Source of the DNA: Lanius collurio
Lineage: Eukaryota > Chordata > Aves > Passeriformes > Laniidae
DNA length: 64,000 bases
NCBI GenBank assembly: GCA_020086605.1
Contig: JACBWW010000017.1
Location: 12,909,719 to 12,973,718 of the forward strand
Direction: 5' to 3'
Shown here piece after piece: positions 1 through 14,900 of the stretch (its first letter is position 1; each line of letters opens with the position of its first letter). A program made the translations under genes and the position numbers. The notes beneath the pieces were generated by a model that did not search any database, had not been told where the DNA came from, and saw only the letters and a program-made list of their open reading frames with translations.

Positions 1-2949
1 TCACAGTCCTGGGATTATTTGCTTTGATTTCCGAAAACAAGTGGCTGCATCAGGCCTCTTAATTTAGTATTTAATGAGGTATCTACAGCTTACAGCCCAA
101 TAACCATTGAGCAGAAAGAAGGCTTTAATGGTCTAAAACACATTGAAAACTATGCATTCAGACTGCCCTTCTAGCACAGTGGAATAGGAATAAGCATATG
201 AAGGAATTAATGACAGTCAATGGCTATTAAAGTCAGCAACTTTCCCTATGCTCCAAAAATATGTTGAAAACCTTGCATTCCACAGGGCGGGGGGAGGAGT
301 GTGAAAAAAGTTTCTGTTTCAGTTTCTTCTTCATTAAAGCAACTGCTCTTCCCCATCACAGAAAGGCTGACATTGTGGTTGCTTTCTCATAGGTGTACAT
401 AACTAAGTATCATGGGCAGAGGGAATGCTTTGATTTTTTTTGTTGGCAATGTGCTGGGGTTTTGTTTTTGACTGCATCAGCTGAACTGCAAAGGAATTAC
501 AGACGTCCTATGTGTATTCATTTGTGGACATGAAGGAAATTTCTCAACTGAATGGCTGATGAAGCAACTCTTACACATTATACTACTTTCTGAGCAATTT
601 ATATATATCATGTAGAAGCTGATATGCACAAAGTTGACAACACTTTTCATAAGCAGACATAAACAGAGCACGCACAGTACAACTTCTTGGAGCCTTGGCC
701 TCTATCAGGAAGAGAACAGGAAGAACAGGATATGAAGCAAAGGCCACAGAGATAACTGTCAGCACTTTATTAGGAGAGGGAACATCACCCAAGGCAAGGT
801 TAATCAGAACAAAAGGTGCAAGTTTCTTGCCATATTTAGAGTATTTGTGGCTGCTGACAGGCAAGGGCAGTTGAAGAGAACTAGGCAGAAGATATCTTTC
901 TAACATAAAGAACATCACATCATGCACTAGTTCCTGATGATACTTTTGGTCTCTCCACACACTTTTGGATATGTGGAAAGGGAAGTTTGGATGCAAATGG
1001 AGTTGTAGCTATGTAATGGCAGTTTCTCCCCTGACTTTGTAATTATCTCCCCCTACCTCGTCAGCTCGTTCCTGTGACTTATGATGTGCCTTTCAAGGAT
1101 ACAAAGTCAGCTTTTAGGATACATTCAGCTATTGCAATGTAATAGCAAGAGTCATGGCAGAGATCCATTGCTTCAACACACTCCAAAATAAAAAGGCTTT
1201 TCCCAACTCCATGTACTAATCTGCCAAGCTGCAGCTTGTGGCTAGCTGTTTAACATTACACTGTCACTACCAAGCCAAAGACTAACTGCAGAGACAGAAA
1301 CAGACTAAAGGACTAGCAGGCTACCATAACATCACTGCTTTGCTTTCTCTTTGTAAGACCAAACAAGCATGACTCCCTTGTAGGCTGCATGCTCCACGCA
1401 CTGACCATCTCTGCATCCTTCTCTGCTGGACTATCTCCAGTTGCCTAAATCACTGTCAAACAAGGCAGAGGTGACCAAAAAAAAAAAACCAAAAACCCAC
1501 AGACCCAGCACTCCAGATGAACTTGTATCACTGCCTTTTATCTCCCAGCCACAATCTTCCCAAGGCAGCCCCACCAGACTGCTTCACTTATTCAGATAGC
1601 CTTGTGGTGCTGGCTCATGCTCAGCACCCCAGCTCCTTTCCAGCCTATGGCTACTCCCACAGTCACCTCTCTGTGCATACAAATGCACTTTGGGTCCTAG
1701 CCTATGATGTAGGACCTTGCACCTTAGCCAGTTTCCAAAGGTTTTTGCTGGTTCAATAAGACTCCTCTGTACTCAGCATTTACTTCTTTTTAGAGGTAAC
1801 TTCAAAGTAGAAGCACCTGGACAGCTGTACTTTGGAAGCACAGTCACCATTAAGAGGATCTGGAAAGGTCTTTTGCTTCCATCCACAGGCATACTAAAGT
1901 GCATTTCACATAATTGTTTGGTTTTAGGCATGACCACCTGCATTCATTAGCAGATTTGTGACATTTTCTACCCCCTTTTTACTTCTTTGCTTTCAAACAC
2001 AAAATTAAACTGTGTTGTGATCATGGACCACAATCCATAAAAACAGTACCACATTAATCCAAAGTAAATACACATTCTAAAATCTCTTTCCCACAAAAGC
2101 TCAATCCTAAAGAGTCCCCACTGTACCTGTGCTGCCTTGGAAAGGCCTTCATATTTGTCTATGTCTATTTGTCTTCAGATTGTCTATGTGTGATTCAACA
2201 CAGGCTACAGCTGTAAGACTCAGAAAGCCTTCATCTGCAGAAAGACATCTGCATATCTGCACTGTTGCCTGGACTTTACCTACACAACCACGCCATAGCA
2301 ACACAAGGCATTTGGCTTTCTGCTTGCATGTGGCACTTGAATTACACATGCAATTAATTAGACATGGATGGTAACAGGCAAGATTCTTCTAAACTAATTC
2401 CGGGGAATTTTTTAATTATTTTTTTTTAACTCTAAAAGCTTATAACTTTGAATGGTAATGAAAGATGCACATGTATCTCTTTTTTTTTTTTCCTGAGAGT
2501 GATATTTTCAGAACACACTATTTTGCAATAGTCCCTGTTTTGCGTTAGAGGAGAGCTTCAGATGCAAAAGAAAATCTTTATACTGAATGTTTAAGGGAGC
2601 AGTGTTTCCTGGTGAAAATTATAATTTCTTAAAAATGAGACTACTGCTTTCTTCATGCTTGAATTTAAATACTAGGCTATTTAAAAACTGTTAATGTAGA
2701 GGGGAAAAAAAAGGAATAGTTGCTACACCCAGTGCTGTGTCTCTGACATAAATATGAGCACTTATCTGTTTTTTCAGTTTTGACACAGTAAACAAAGATG
2801 TCCCTGTCAACCTCTCTCCTCTAAGAAATCTGGCTGTCCCATCTTCATTCTCTTGAACTTTGTGGAAATGAAGCAGCAAAAAATTTAGCTTAAAGTATAT
2901 GTTTAAGTAAAGTGTCATTTCCAAGAAAAGGAGAGGAAGAGCTGAGTAC

Positions 2950-3835
2950 AAACAAGAAACAGTGCTGAGTACAGGGGGACGATCACTTCCTTGTCCTGCT
3001 GGCCACACTGTTTCTGACATAGCCCAGGATGGCACTGGTGGTCTGGCCACCTGGGCACATGCTGGGTCAGGTTCAGCTTCTGTTGACCAACATCTCCTCA
3101 TCTCCTGGTCCTTTCCTGCTGGCAGCTTTCCAGATGCTTCTCCAAGCCTGGAATGCTGCATGGGGTTGTCGTAGTCCAACTGCAGTGCCTGGCACTTTGT
3201 CTTGTTGAACCTCAGACCTCTGGCCTCTTCCAATCCATCCAGCCAGTCCAGATCCCTCTGCAGAGCCTTCCTGCCCTCCAGCAGATCAACACTCCCCCCC
3301 ACTTGCTGTCTCTGCAGACTGTCTGAGGGTGTCCTCGATCCCCTCATCCAGATCATTGATAAAGATATTAAGCAGGACTGGCCCCAACACCAAGCCCTGG
3401 GGAACAGCCCTGATGACCAGCCACCAGCTGGATGTAATTCCATTCACCAGCACTCTCTGGGCCCAGCCATCTTGACAGTTTTCTACCCAGCCAAGAACAC
3501 TCCAGTCCAAGCTATAGATACCTTTCTCCAGGAGATGCTGTGGGAAATGGTGTCAAAGGCTTTACTAAGGTCCAGGTAGACACATCCACAGCCTCTCTCT
3601 CATCCACTAAGTGGGTCTCCTTGTCATGGAAGGGGATCAGGTTGGTCAAGCAGGACTTGCCTTTCACAAACCCATCCTGGCTAGGCCTGATCCCCTGGTT
3701 TCATGTGTCACATGACAGTACTCAAGATGATGTGCTCCATGACCCTCCCTGGCACCTAGGTCAGGCTGACAGGCTTATAGATCCCTGGATCCTGCATTCA
3801 GCCCTTCCTGTAGGATGATGTCTGGCACATTTGCT
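2950..3835 (-). mobile_element. CR1 LINE fragment, reverse-transcriptase region
   Basis: Read on the minus strand this encodes decayed CR1 reverse transcriptase. From high to low coordinates it shows a GFVKGKSCLTNL-like block, a block resembling YLDF..AFDTVPH broken by stops, [20 protein letters not shown], then [18 protein letters not shown] and RFNKTKCQALQL, and finally sequence like VRNSVASR ending near VPLYSAL. It has several stops and frame changes and cannot be functional. The A-D-D core that should follow the INDLDEGIE block is lost (the frame reads SAET). CR1 copies normally keep their 3' end; here the similarity stops about 2950 without the usual 3' tail. It lies antisense in an ABI1 intron. 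Confidence 0.9.
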
Positions 3836-6800
3836 AAATTAGTGCCATTAATGAAGTCTTGACACTCGTGTTGGTGCAAAGTATACATTTACTATCTTTT
3901 CCCCCCAAATCTTGCCTAACAGGATAAACGGGATCTCTTATACCAAAAGGGTTTCAAACTTCTCCAGAGGAGTGACCAAGTCTCTGCTCTGTCATATTGG
4001 AGCAGCTTGGAAAGTGAACTTGGCAATGCTCCAAGTCAATATGAAGGATTTAAATCAAAAAGCTGAGCTCTATGTGTTTCACTTACTCTTCTGGAGATTA
4101 TTGTTGATTCTTCACTCACCCTGCTGCTAGTGCCATCGCAGAGAGGACACTGTGTCGCTAGTTGAAATAAAACTATAAATTTGTTTGTTTAAAAGCTATA
4201 CTGTATGTAGGGTTTTTATTTTTTGAGAAAACGCAGAATGGGTTTTGAACTAGCACGTTTTGAGTGGCAACTAGGTAAGGCCATCATTTGCTATTTCAGT
4301 CATTCACATTTGGAATGTTGACTATGCATGTTGAAGTAACTATCATAAAAGTATGTGTGCCTCTTTCTCAATTCCAAAAAATAGATTACTAAAGCTGTCA
4401 CTTTCCTCTCTAATAATAAATTCTGGTTCCAACAAATAGTTATATTATTTAATAATTTTGCTTAATATTGTGCGTAATTCTTTCTCCTGGGCATAAAAAT
4501 GTAAGTAATATGTGACCACGGAATCACAGGTCTTGTATGTTGTTTGGTTCCTCTTTGAGAATCTGCTGAGTAGGTATGACTTTTTAATGGATGTGTCCTT
4601 TTATGAGTGCTAATGTTTAGTAGTTTTGTAGCTTCACCTGTTCAAGCCTAAAAGCATTTGCTGCTTGCCCTCGCACATTGTCCTAGGACGATTATTTACA
4701 GTGGATCCAGCTGTACAACTCAGTGTGGTCTCACACCAGGACCGAAGCACGGCTTGCTATTTACCTAACTGGCTTCTCTGCCCTTGCTTGCAAGAGAAAA
4801 ATAATGTCAACCTGATTTTGTCATGCTATCTTAAATTCCTCTGTGTGGCAAGACCAGGAGCAACAAGGGTATGATTAAAAGCTATTAGGCTTCTAAATGC
4901 AGAGTAAGAGCAAGTAGGATGGGATCCTTAGAGTTGAGAGCGGTAATGATGGAAATAATAAAACATATCATTGCTTCAGGAAAAGTCAGTTGGGCTGTCA
5001 TTTAAAAATATAAAAACAAGGAAATTGAATAATGAATGAAAGGATTGATTTGAATATAGGAAATTCTACTTCCTTGTTGAACTCAGTGTCTTAGAAGATT
5101 TTTTTCTTTTCATTTTAAGTTAATATTTTTGAACTGTGTTCAAAACTAGACTATATAAGGTTGCAAGATAAGCCTTCAAACCACAAATCAACCTTTAGCT
5201 GACTGGAAAGGAGATAAACGTCGTCTTTGGGAAGCTGATCCTTCTTTGTCCATTTATAGGATTTTCTTACGTTTGTTGTCAAGTCTTGAGCAAGATGCAG
5301 TAATGGCCAGATGTACTATTGGACTAAAAACTACGAGTTCTACTGTGAATAAGGCTTGACTCCTAAGCTAGGAAAAAGGTGTTAATGGGAGTTTTTGAGC
5401 AATGTACATATTTTTTGCTCTTTAGTAGTTCATAGATAGTGCGTGGTAAGCTAATAACATGCCAGCTTGTGTCACTAGCAATTTGTTTATTCTTGTAAAT
5501 GGTTCTTGAATTTCTAAAAATTAAAACTTAGATTAATAAAAAGAAAGAAACTTAGCTTGAAATTATGCACTTGACCTGCATGTGTGTCTCTGCAGATTAT
5601 GGCATCTCAAAGTGGAACAGTGGTAGAAATATTATGTTATTTCAGTACTCCATCTCAGGGCACTTTTTGCCTGCTGTGGTGATAAGTGAGTTGCTGAAGT
5701 AATTGAGGACAATCTCCACTTGGGAAATGGAGAAACCTCCAAGTTGTAACAGAAATGTTCTAACCTCACATAATTATGAGTCATTAAGGTAAAGAAAGAA
5801 GTCCAGTCAAAAAGCCTGAAACAAATAAGACTTTCTCAACTATCTAATCTCTTACCTGTGTTGCTATATTTTGATTTAGTTTCCTCATACACCCTAAATC
5901 TCATGTTAAGAGACAGCACTGATAGGGTTATATCACCTGTAAGCTGATAAGAGCCAGGTCATCCTTTATTTTATTCGTTCCACTTTGGTAAGCTGGCCAT
6001 CCTCAGTATGCATTTTCATATCCCTGGTTTAGCCTCATCCTGAAATGATGGGTGATAAAGCATATCTAGTTTTGTAGATGATGTTCAGACCTGTAGATAT
6101 GTCTGCTAGTGCCTTATTTTGATGGTAGCATGACAGCTGGCCACAGAAGTGCTGCATCTATTACCATTTTGAAGTGCCCATGATGTAGTGGTAGAGTTTT
6201 ATGGTACTCTGGCATCCGAATGCTAAAACTGGGGGACAGAATTTCTGGGGGTGTTTGTGGTGCTTTAGTTAAAATAACAAGTTTTTTCCCTCTTCTGAGC
6301 TCAGGCTGTGGCACGTTAATAAATAACAAAAAGCTCAGGAAGTGGGGGATGGTTTCCATAAGCCCTCACTGAGCAAAATTCAAGTTCAATCACTGGGGAT
6401 TTTGCTGCTTTAAGCAGCAAATTCCTCCTGCAGTGCAGTGTGCCCCTAGGCTGGCAGCAAGAATATCAAGCTTCAGTCCCAGTTAACTTGCTTCATACTT
6501 CTAGACCTTCAGACATGCGAGCAAAAGGAGAGTGAAAGGACCACGACTCCAAGTTACTGGCATCTTATTTTCAGTTCAACAACTTTAGGATTGCATTTCC
6601 TTGGGCTGCATTAATGTGTAGTCCTTCAGTCAATACAGAAATTTCTTCAGAGGTACTCTCTACTAGAGCTGGCTGAATTACTTGGACTGCATATATCTAA
6701 CATTTAAAAAAAACCCAACTATTTGAAAAACTTTTAAAATACTGGTTTTCATGTGAAATATTTGCCTATAATACATTTGAGAGAATGCTGCTGACTGGTC

Positions 6801-9800
6801 ATTATTGGATAATGACAGGTCACCTACTTTGAGAATATTGAAAAGCATCAGCTAATCAGTAGAAACTGATTTAAGAAAATGTGGAATGAATTTTTCCAAA
6901 TGCATTTTTAGAAAGCAGACGTTCTGCAAACAATTATGTGACTTAAGCAAACATCCTGGGAAAACAGATTGTGAGCAGTCTGCAGATCTTACTTGGATAA
7001 TTTTCCTGTGTACTCTTCCCCTCCTGCCCATTTGCCAAGATTCCTTAATCTTAAAATGAATGTGTAGTTGTTGTTTATATTATACAGTATACTTCTGGGA
7101 GTAAACACACTCTGTATTGCTGAATGGATATACACAGTTTAAACCCAAAAAGTGCATTGACCTCCCCAGACTTTACCAAACCAGTGGGAGGAGGTAGTCT
7201 ACAGAAGTTTGCACAGCTCTCTTTTTTGTAGCCTGTTAAATTGTGTTTTGATATACCCCTTCATCTCTCGGGGAACTCAGCAGCACCTCCCTCCCTGACT
7301 GAGGTAGCAGCATATCATCCCCACCACTTTCCTGTGTCCTCAGGTTTCTTGCAGATGTTCAGTGACTCTTCAGTGTGTATTTTTCTGTCCAGCACTGCAC
7401 AGGGCAATGTCCAGTCATGCATGTGTCCATGGTAGTTGTTACTGTAGAGTGTTAGAGCTGCCTCTTGAAACTCTGTGGTGCTATTCAGGGGCTTATAACC
7501 CACCATGGTGTTTGGAGCACCCTCACCATGGCACCAGTCTGCCCTCCTCAGTCAGCTTTAAACACTTCATTGGTCAATATTTGTGTAGTGTATGTATAAC
7601 TTCTGCCTAAAGTGGTAGTAAAAGATGGCCAGTCTTCTTTTTCCTGCTGTTCTCTTGTGACAGACACTGTTTTGTTCTCTGCCCCTATTCCTTTAATTGT
7701 GGGCTCAATTATCCTGGAGAAAAGGCCTTGAAAACTGCAAACTTCTAGCTGCTTCCTTTGACTAGCTTCATTCTCTATGTCCTCTCCCATGGCTAATGCT
7801 CCACTTCTCCCCAAGTATTTGAAATCATATTTAATCATTATGCTAATAACTGCACAGTGGAAGTGGCCAATTTCTGAGCACATGATCAGTCTGATAAATT
7901 GACTGTAGCATAAGTAGGGTAATGCATTCAGCAGCAGGGACATAGTAGTGTGCCTGTGTCTCTGTGCCTATGCACAAGACTTCTCTTCAAGACTTTTACT
8001 GTCTTTTAACCTGCCATCAGGCTGCAGCGTTTGTTCAGGTGCCCTTCCACAGGAGATCTCAGTTTTGGGTGTGTGCATGTACAAGCCTGAGATGTGGTCT
8101 GGGTGGAGGGGCTGAATGATGGCATAAATTCTTCTTGGGCCGGGCTCTCTCTGCCAGTGTGCCCTGCCTTAGAAAAAGTTTTGGCTGGGTAAGGCTGTGG
8201 CTTAGTACGGGGTAAGTGCTGCTGAGACTTCTGAGGCCATCTGGATGTTACCAACAGATGTAACTGCAGTATTTCATATCAGTTGTGGCCAAGAGTTGGG
8301 AGACAAAGGGAAATCCATTTACAGAAACAATGTGCAACTTCCTGTTTGAGTTGTGTGTGGAAATAAAAATGGCAATGGAGAATTAGAGCAGCCTTAGCAA
8401 TTCCATCTCTGCCTTGGCCCTTCCTTCCCACCCTGTTAAACTGGTAAATGTCATACATGCTTGTGATTTGCTTGTCTGTCTTCTGGTTTTACTTAATATA
8501 TCCCAAATTGCAAGAAGTCTGTATGACTCAGTCCAAAATAGTAGCGCAGTCTTAGGAAACATGTGAGGGAATTTTTGTCAACTCTCCTTTTTTGCCTGAG
8601 TATCTTAATAGGCGTCCACATGTGATGCTGTGGAAACTCAGTTTTGGAAGAAGTTTGAGCTGAGGGAAGTTCATGATGCTTCTAAGCTTGTCGTCTGTTG
8701 ATGTACCTTCTTGATGAAGGGATTTTGAGAAAGGACAGGCTGCATCACAAAGATGAACCATTTTGTTCTATATTTGTCTTTGAAAACAAAAGTGGGGAAC
8801 TTGGCAGATCCTAGTTGTTTCAGTATTCAAGGGACATGGAAGAACTCTTTGCTGTAGTAATATGCAGGAAGCAGTAGTATGGGTAGTAAGTGAACTGTAG
8901 AGTGGAATACGTGTATTGCAAACTTCTGGATTGGAATCTATAGTGACTGAGGATTGTTCCTGCCACCCTATTTTACTGATGGGCAGTGGGGACAAGAGGA
9001 AAAAAGCCACTGGTGGTTATTGCTCCATTGAAGTAGTACCTCATAGTGCTGCAACAAAGTTGTTTGCTATAGCAAAACCTACTTTTGCCTACATTTTATT
9101 AAAATAACCTTTTAAAAGTCCAGAACTTTGGTAGTTCTTTTCTGGACAAAGTGGAATGTTCAATTCTTGAACACTTAGGAACTGAGAAAAAGACATTTCA
9201 TGTAGGGTAAACTGTGTTTGTGGCACTAATCCAAGAGGGTTTGTGGTGTAGATAGTGTGGCCTTTAGCCACGTGATGGCTGTTTAATTAATACTCATGAG
9301 TTACTCCTGGTGCAGCGCTGACCCAGCTGAAAACCAGCACATCTCCCACTAGCTTGTATCACTGCCATCAAATGACATATGATCAAAGAGGGATAGAAGT
9401 AACATTGTGCCTTGGGTGATTTGTAATCAAACCATGTCTGCAGGTGGCTAAAGGATACCCATCATCATTCCAGCATATGTTGTCCTTGTTTCATGTGTGA
9501 GGGCAACAGTCTCTTCTAGAACTATTAGCCTTAGACATCTCATAGGCCCTGAATTCATGTGGAGAAGGGGAGTGCTTGGGAGAAGCATTTTTGTGTATGT
9601 TTGTGTATTTATGTATGTATATGTGCATTTTTTTTTTTTTTGGTTGGTTGGTTTTAGGTCATTTAGTGGTTGGGATTTTTTTGTTTTAAGAAAAGTGTGT
9701 GTCTGAAAATTAATTCAGATTACTTTCAAGTAAATACATAAAGTGATAAATGAGAGTAGCTTTTATGTGTGAGTTTTGTTATTCTTCAGCATAATAATTA

Positions 9801-12800
9801 TTTTGAAAACACAATAAATCTATTATCCCATCCATGTAACATAACTTTTATTATTGGAAAATATTTTATGTTTACTATTGGAGCTGCTTAACTAAAGCAC
9901 TGAAGAGGTGATAAATTAAGGTTAAGGCAATATTAGCTCACTTTCTCTTGGCATAGGTTGTCCTGTGCTCTTCCCAATTTGACTTGCCAGCTTACAGCTA
10001 AATGTGAAGTACTGGGCTTTGGGCTTTATATTTATTTTTTTTGTTCAGGCATAAGCATTCTGACTTGTCATTGTTACAGCTGTATCAGCTCCTTACCTCA
10101 GACAAACTTTCAGAAAATTCAGACTTGTTCTGTTGAGTTTATTTTTCATAGGCTTTTTTTAGATGGTTTCCTTTTCAGCCACCTGCAGTGCTCTTTGCAA
10201 TTGCACATGTTCATCTCCTATGAAGTTGCTTTTTTTGGCACACAAAACGCTTTTTGTCTGACATACAGTTTTGTGCTACTCCCATGATGGTTCTTTAGCG
10301 AATCCAAACTACTGAAGAAGCCATTTAATTTTTCCTTTCTGTTTTGCTTTCCTACAGTCAAAAATGTATTTAGGTTTGTATGTCTTGTTTAGTTCTAGAC
10401 AAGTGCATTGCTTCCAGTTTGGAAAAGAGGGACTCAGTCAGCTACTTTAAAAGGTTGGAACTCTTATATGGAAGCTTGCATAAGCATATTTAGTTTATTT
10501 TTGTTCTTTATGTCTTCTGAATTGACTCACTCATGCATATCTTCAGGAATACCCAGAAAAAAAAAATGAAGTAACTAAAATATAATTTCACAGCCTGAAA
10601 TACACTCACGCATACAGCTGGAATTTTGACTGTGCATAATCAAAAGCATTTATCTGGTTTTTATGCTTTGTAGAGCTGAATACAAATGTAACTCGACTGT
10701 ACATCCCAAATGTTGTTCTGTCAAAAATCCATCAGATTGTACTGTTGAAACATTTCTCTTTTGAAGTGCCTTCCACTTTAAAGACTGGTTTTAATCAGCA
10801 AGTGGTGTTAGTTAAGCATTGAAATGTCTGTTCAGTTCACTGTGTAGAACACTAGAGGAGAGGGAATGTGCCTTGGTAGTTCTCTTATTGGAATCCTGTC
10901 TTGGCAAAAGGAAGGTGATGGGTCAGAGGAAGGGCTGAGTGGAAGAACTGACATTCAGAAGGGTCTTTGTCGTACAGTGTGAAACTCAAGTTACCAGTCG
11001 TGTGGGGGATTCATATTCATCCCTCAGACAGCACTGGAGGAAAGAAGCTTCTCACATTAGTCTNTCTGTCAGTCAGGAATCAGATTTTTTGTTAAGTATG
11101 TCTTGAAATGAATACAGCTTAAACTTGCTGTGAAACTGTGTGCGTTATGGTTTTACATTCTGTGCTTCTGAATTCTAAACACATACAGGAAGCAAACAGT
11201 CCTGAGTAAATGGGATGTCTATGGTATACTTCACTCCCTGACCATTTACCCCCTCCAACTGTCCTGATATCCCAGAAAAAAAATCTATGTCAACTTTGCT
11301 GAAATCTGGTTTGCTTTACACTGATGGCAATTGCTAGGAGAATCTGAGAAAAACTGCTCCTGTATGTAAAGAAAGGTTTAAATTCTAAATCAGGGGCTAG
11401 CTCCATAGGATTAAACTGATATATAATCTGTGTTCAGACATAATTGAAGAAATAGTGATAAACTGTCAAAATAAGGCCTTTAATCAACACTTTTTAAACA
11501 CTCTTCTCCATTGGATGCTCTTAGTAAACTGCATTGTTAGCATTCTGATTTTATTTTTTATATGTATTTATATTTTATGTATAGAATGTATTTTAAAAGT
11601 GTACATTTACACGAGTTGCTTCTGAAAGTGAGACTTAGTACTTCTCTCATTATTTTTCCTTTGATCTCTCTAGTGCCTTCTCCCCCTCTTCTGGTGTCAA
11701 ACATTTTAAATGGACTGTGAAAGTTGCTGTATATATCTGTGTTGATGGCCTTAGTTCATTGTGTTAATCTGTAAAAGCTCTTGAATGTGAGCCCTCTGTG
11801 CAGGAAAAGGAAGGTGACATATCAGATTACATAAGATATGGCTTATCTGGCTCCCCTAGCCTTTTACCTTAAGAGGCCTGGATTTACCGGGATTTGGGAA
11901 GATGAAGTGTTCTGGAAAGCCTGTCTTACTATTGTCACTTGTCTGTATGCTGAAGAGAATGTGAGAAACTTCTATCTATAAATCTACCAGAAAACATTGC
12001 TGGATTTCCAGCTCTGAAAATACAACTCTTAAATCTATTTCAGTTGCCTCCTACATCACCAGTGCCACATACAAAGCAAACACACAAGGTGAAGCTCGAA
12101 TGTCCAAATGCTTCAGAGTGATAGGAAACTTTATTTTCATGTTGCAGGTTGAAAAGGCATGGCAGGATATATTCTGAGGATTCTCAAATCACTTTCGACA
12201 GTGGTGCTCGGTCAGCTATTAGCCTTAGTGAAAATTGGATTGAAGGATTGTTTATATGAAATAAAAATGTCTTGAAATCCTTATATTCGTAAAGGAGTTT
12301 GGGGAAAAGACATCTCCCTTTTTCCTTTCCTCTAGTAACTGTTGCTTGTTGCTAGTACTGGGTTTCTTCTATGGATTGACTGATAAATTGACTGTGCTTT
12401 AGCAGACTTAATTCTGGTTACTGTCCAAGAGGCTGAAAATGTCTTGAAATCATCTCTTGAAGAGGGGAATGGTAAGAAAGGCCTTTTTGTTGTGAAAGAT
12501 AACCAATAGAAAGCTTCTAGTATGGTACCTTCTTATGAAATTTGTTCAAAGCTAGTTAGGGACTTGAATTTCACACATTTGATGGCTAACTGGGCATGAT
12601 AAAAATTGCATCAGTCTTCTATGTTAGAGACAGGATTGACTCTAGCAGTCTCTGATAACAGGGCAGTACTTCAGCTGGAGTTTCTTTCATCTTTTTTATA
12701 TGCTTCTCATATGTTGCTTAACTTAACCAGGTGTTTGTGCTGAAGAACTGGGAAGAGGCAAATGCTCACCAAACTGACCAGTTTGGGTCTGTAACTGAGT

Positions 12801-14424
12801 TGGTATGGTCACAGCTGGCATATTCAAACAATTTCTACTCTATGGAATTGACAGTTACATTCCCAACGCCAGTCCAGCCTCATTCTTTGGAGGAGATCCC
12901 CATGGAATAAATGCGTGTGTGCAGTGATAAACAAGGGTGTCTGATGCCAGTTGTGCTGATGCTCTGCTCTCTGTGTCTCCCCTGAGGCCAGGCTTATGAA
13001 GCCCGGCCTGCTTAGTGCTTGGACTCTCCTGGACTAGAGATGGAAGTAAACTATTTTATCTCTGTAGGTAAATTTCTTGAGTTTTTGAACACTATCTTGG
13101 TGGCAATCAGACAGTATGTAATTTATGTAATAGTTTCAAGTCAAATACTCAAGTTACTAGCACTTTCATCAAGAGTTAGTAAAATATGCAATTTGTAACA
13201 TTGTAGACATCTGATTGTACATGATGTCATAAAACCCCAAACTCACTTGTGTTTTTTCCTGCCTAATGTGCCATGAACCCATAATTGATCTTTTCTGTAG
13301 AATATTTATTTATTTGCAGTTTAAATATATTCACATTTCCCTGTGTTGAACTTTCTTTACAAAATAACAGCATAAAATGGTGCTCCCACTGAAGAAGTCA
13401 GCTGTCTGACTGAGCTAATTAAAGCTGGGATTTCATTGTTCTTTTTGTAGGTCACACTGACTTCCTTGCAGGTGGCCTGTGCAATGTGGATTGTCCAGGT
13501 CTCTTCAGCGCTGTTACTCAACCACAACTCATTTATTTAAAAGGTCTTACTAAATATGCTTTCTTTCTGGAAGTAGCAGTGGAATAAATTTGTATTTCTA
13601 AAACAGAATAGGTTGATATTCTTTGTCTCACCAGTTTATTTTCATTTCAGGGAGGCTTACTGTATGAATTATATAGCAAGCCAATGAAATCTGTGGTTTT
13701 GGAGAATGACAGGAAAGGTTAATATTAAAGCTGAATTTAGGAACAGATTGAATGAAGGTTTGGGTTGTTTTTATTTATTAAGGGATGCCAAAAGCACTTA
13801 AATGTTTGTTTCTTAAGTTAAGTTTCCTTTGCTTAACTCTACACTTTATAGTCTAGGTGGTGAACTTGTAGCAGAAAATATTTGTTTGTGTTATAAAGTT
13901 TTTAACATTTAACTATATATATTTTACTGCCATGTATGACCAATTAAATCTGAAGCTGTGACTGATTTTTTTGTGGGCAGTAGAACTGATACTACATTTC
14001 ATATTGAAATGTGAAGAAGTAAGCTTGGAATCCAGACAGTTGTACCAGAGGTCGAGGAAGGAAACTAAACTTCCTCTGCCCCCTTCACTGTCCCATGCAT
14101 TGCACAGTTATATTGATGAGGTTCAGTCTGAAACCTGTATTTTTGCCTGGTGTTTTGTGTCACATCAGGCACAGTTTCTGCTGAAAGAAGTTACTATATT
14201 TGATGAATTGCAGTGATGTGATACGTCAAATCTAGTGTTCCAATTGACTTGTCTTTGACTAGAGGTCTTAGTTTTTCTTTTCCCTAAGCAATTCTTTTAT
14301 CTTACACTGCCAATAATGTTCTTTGGTTAAGAGAATCTCACTGTTCAGGTACAGAATGGATGAAATACTGTTCTCTACATTAACTTGGAATTCAATGATG
14401 CAGTGTTTAGCATACATTCATTTA

Positions 14425-14900
14425 AAGTTAGAAGGGACAAATAAGGATCATCGAGTCCAACTCCCTAAAGCTCAACCATATGACTTAGTGTCATCGAGAT
14501 GCTCCTTGTACTCTGACAGGCTTGAGACCCTGACCACTTCCCTGGAAAGCCTGTTCCAGTGACCAACCACTCCTTCAGTGAAGAACACTTTCCTACTGTC
14601 CAGTCTGAACTCCCCCTGACATGGCTTCATTCCATTTCCTCATATCCTATTGCTGCTCACCAGAGAGAGAGATCAGCACCTTCCCTGTGCACTGCCCACC
14701 CTGAGGAAGTTGTTTGCTGTGATGAGGGGATCCCATAGCCTTCACTTCTCCAGGCTGAAGAAACAAAGTATGGCTTTCCCTTGAAACCTTTCACCGTCTC
14801 GGTCACTCACCTCTGGACATGCTCTGATAGTTTGTCCTCCTTGCATTGAGGTGTCCCAAAGTGCACACAGGACTCCAGTGGTGGAGCAGATTCCTTTGGG
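14425..14900 (-). mobile_element. CR1 LINE 3'-end fragment
   Basis: The plus strand reads as the reverse complement of a CR1 3' end. It begins at the low coordinate with a TTAGAAGGGACAAATAAGG-type block and GTCCAACTCCCT, then continues with the familiar CTGACCACTTCCCTGG and CTGTTCCAGTG blocks and, near 14830-14870, a block like TTGCATTGAGGTGTCCCAAA. The element is therefore sense on the minus strand, 5'-truncated as most CR1 copies are. The right boundary is approximate. It sits in the large ABI1 intron, antisense to the gene. Confidence 0.88.

Noticed and set aside
583..996. 137-codon minus-strand open frame near the left edge
   Set aside because: No family resemblance recognised, no splice or promoter context, and frames of this length are expected several times by chance in a window of this size.
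2691..2949. Continuation of the 250-codon minus-strand frame beyond the CR1 fragment
   Set aside because: The CR1 likeness ends near 2950; the rest is chance read-through into unrelated intron sequence, not an additional domain.
7548..7943. 131-codon minus-strand open frame in the ABI1 intron
   Set aside because: No recognisable domain or splice partner; length compatible with chance.
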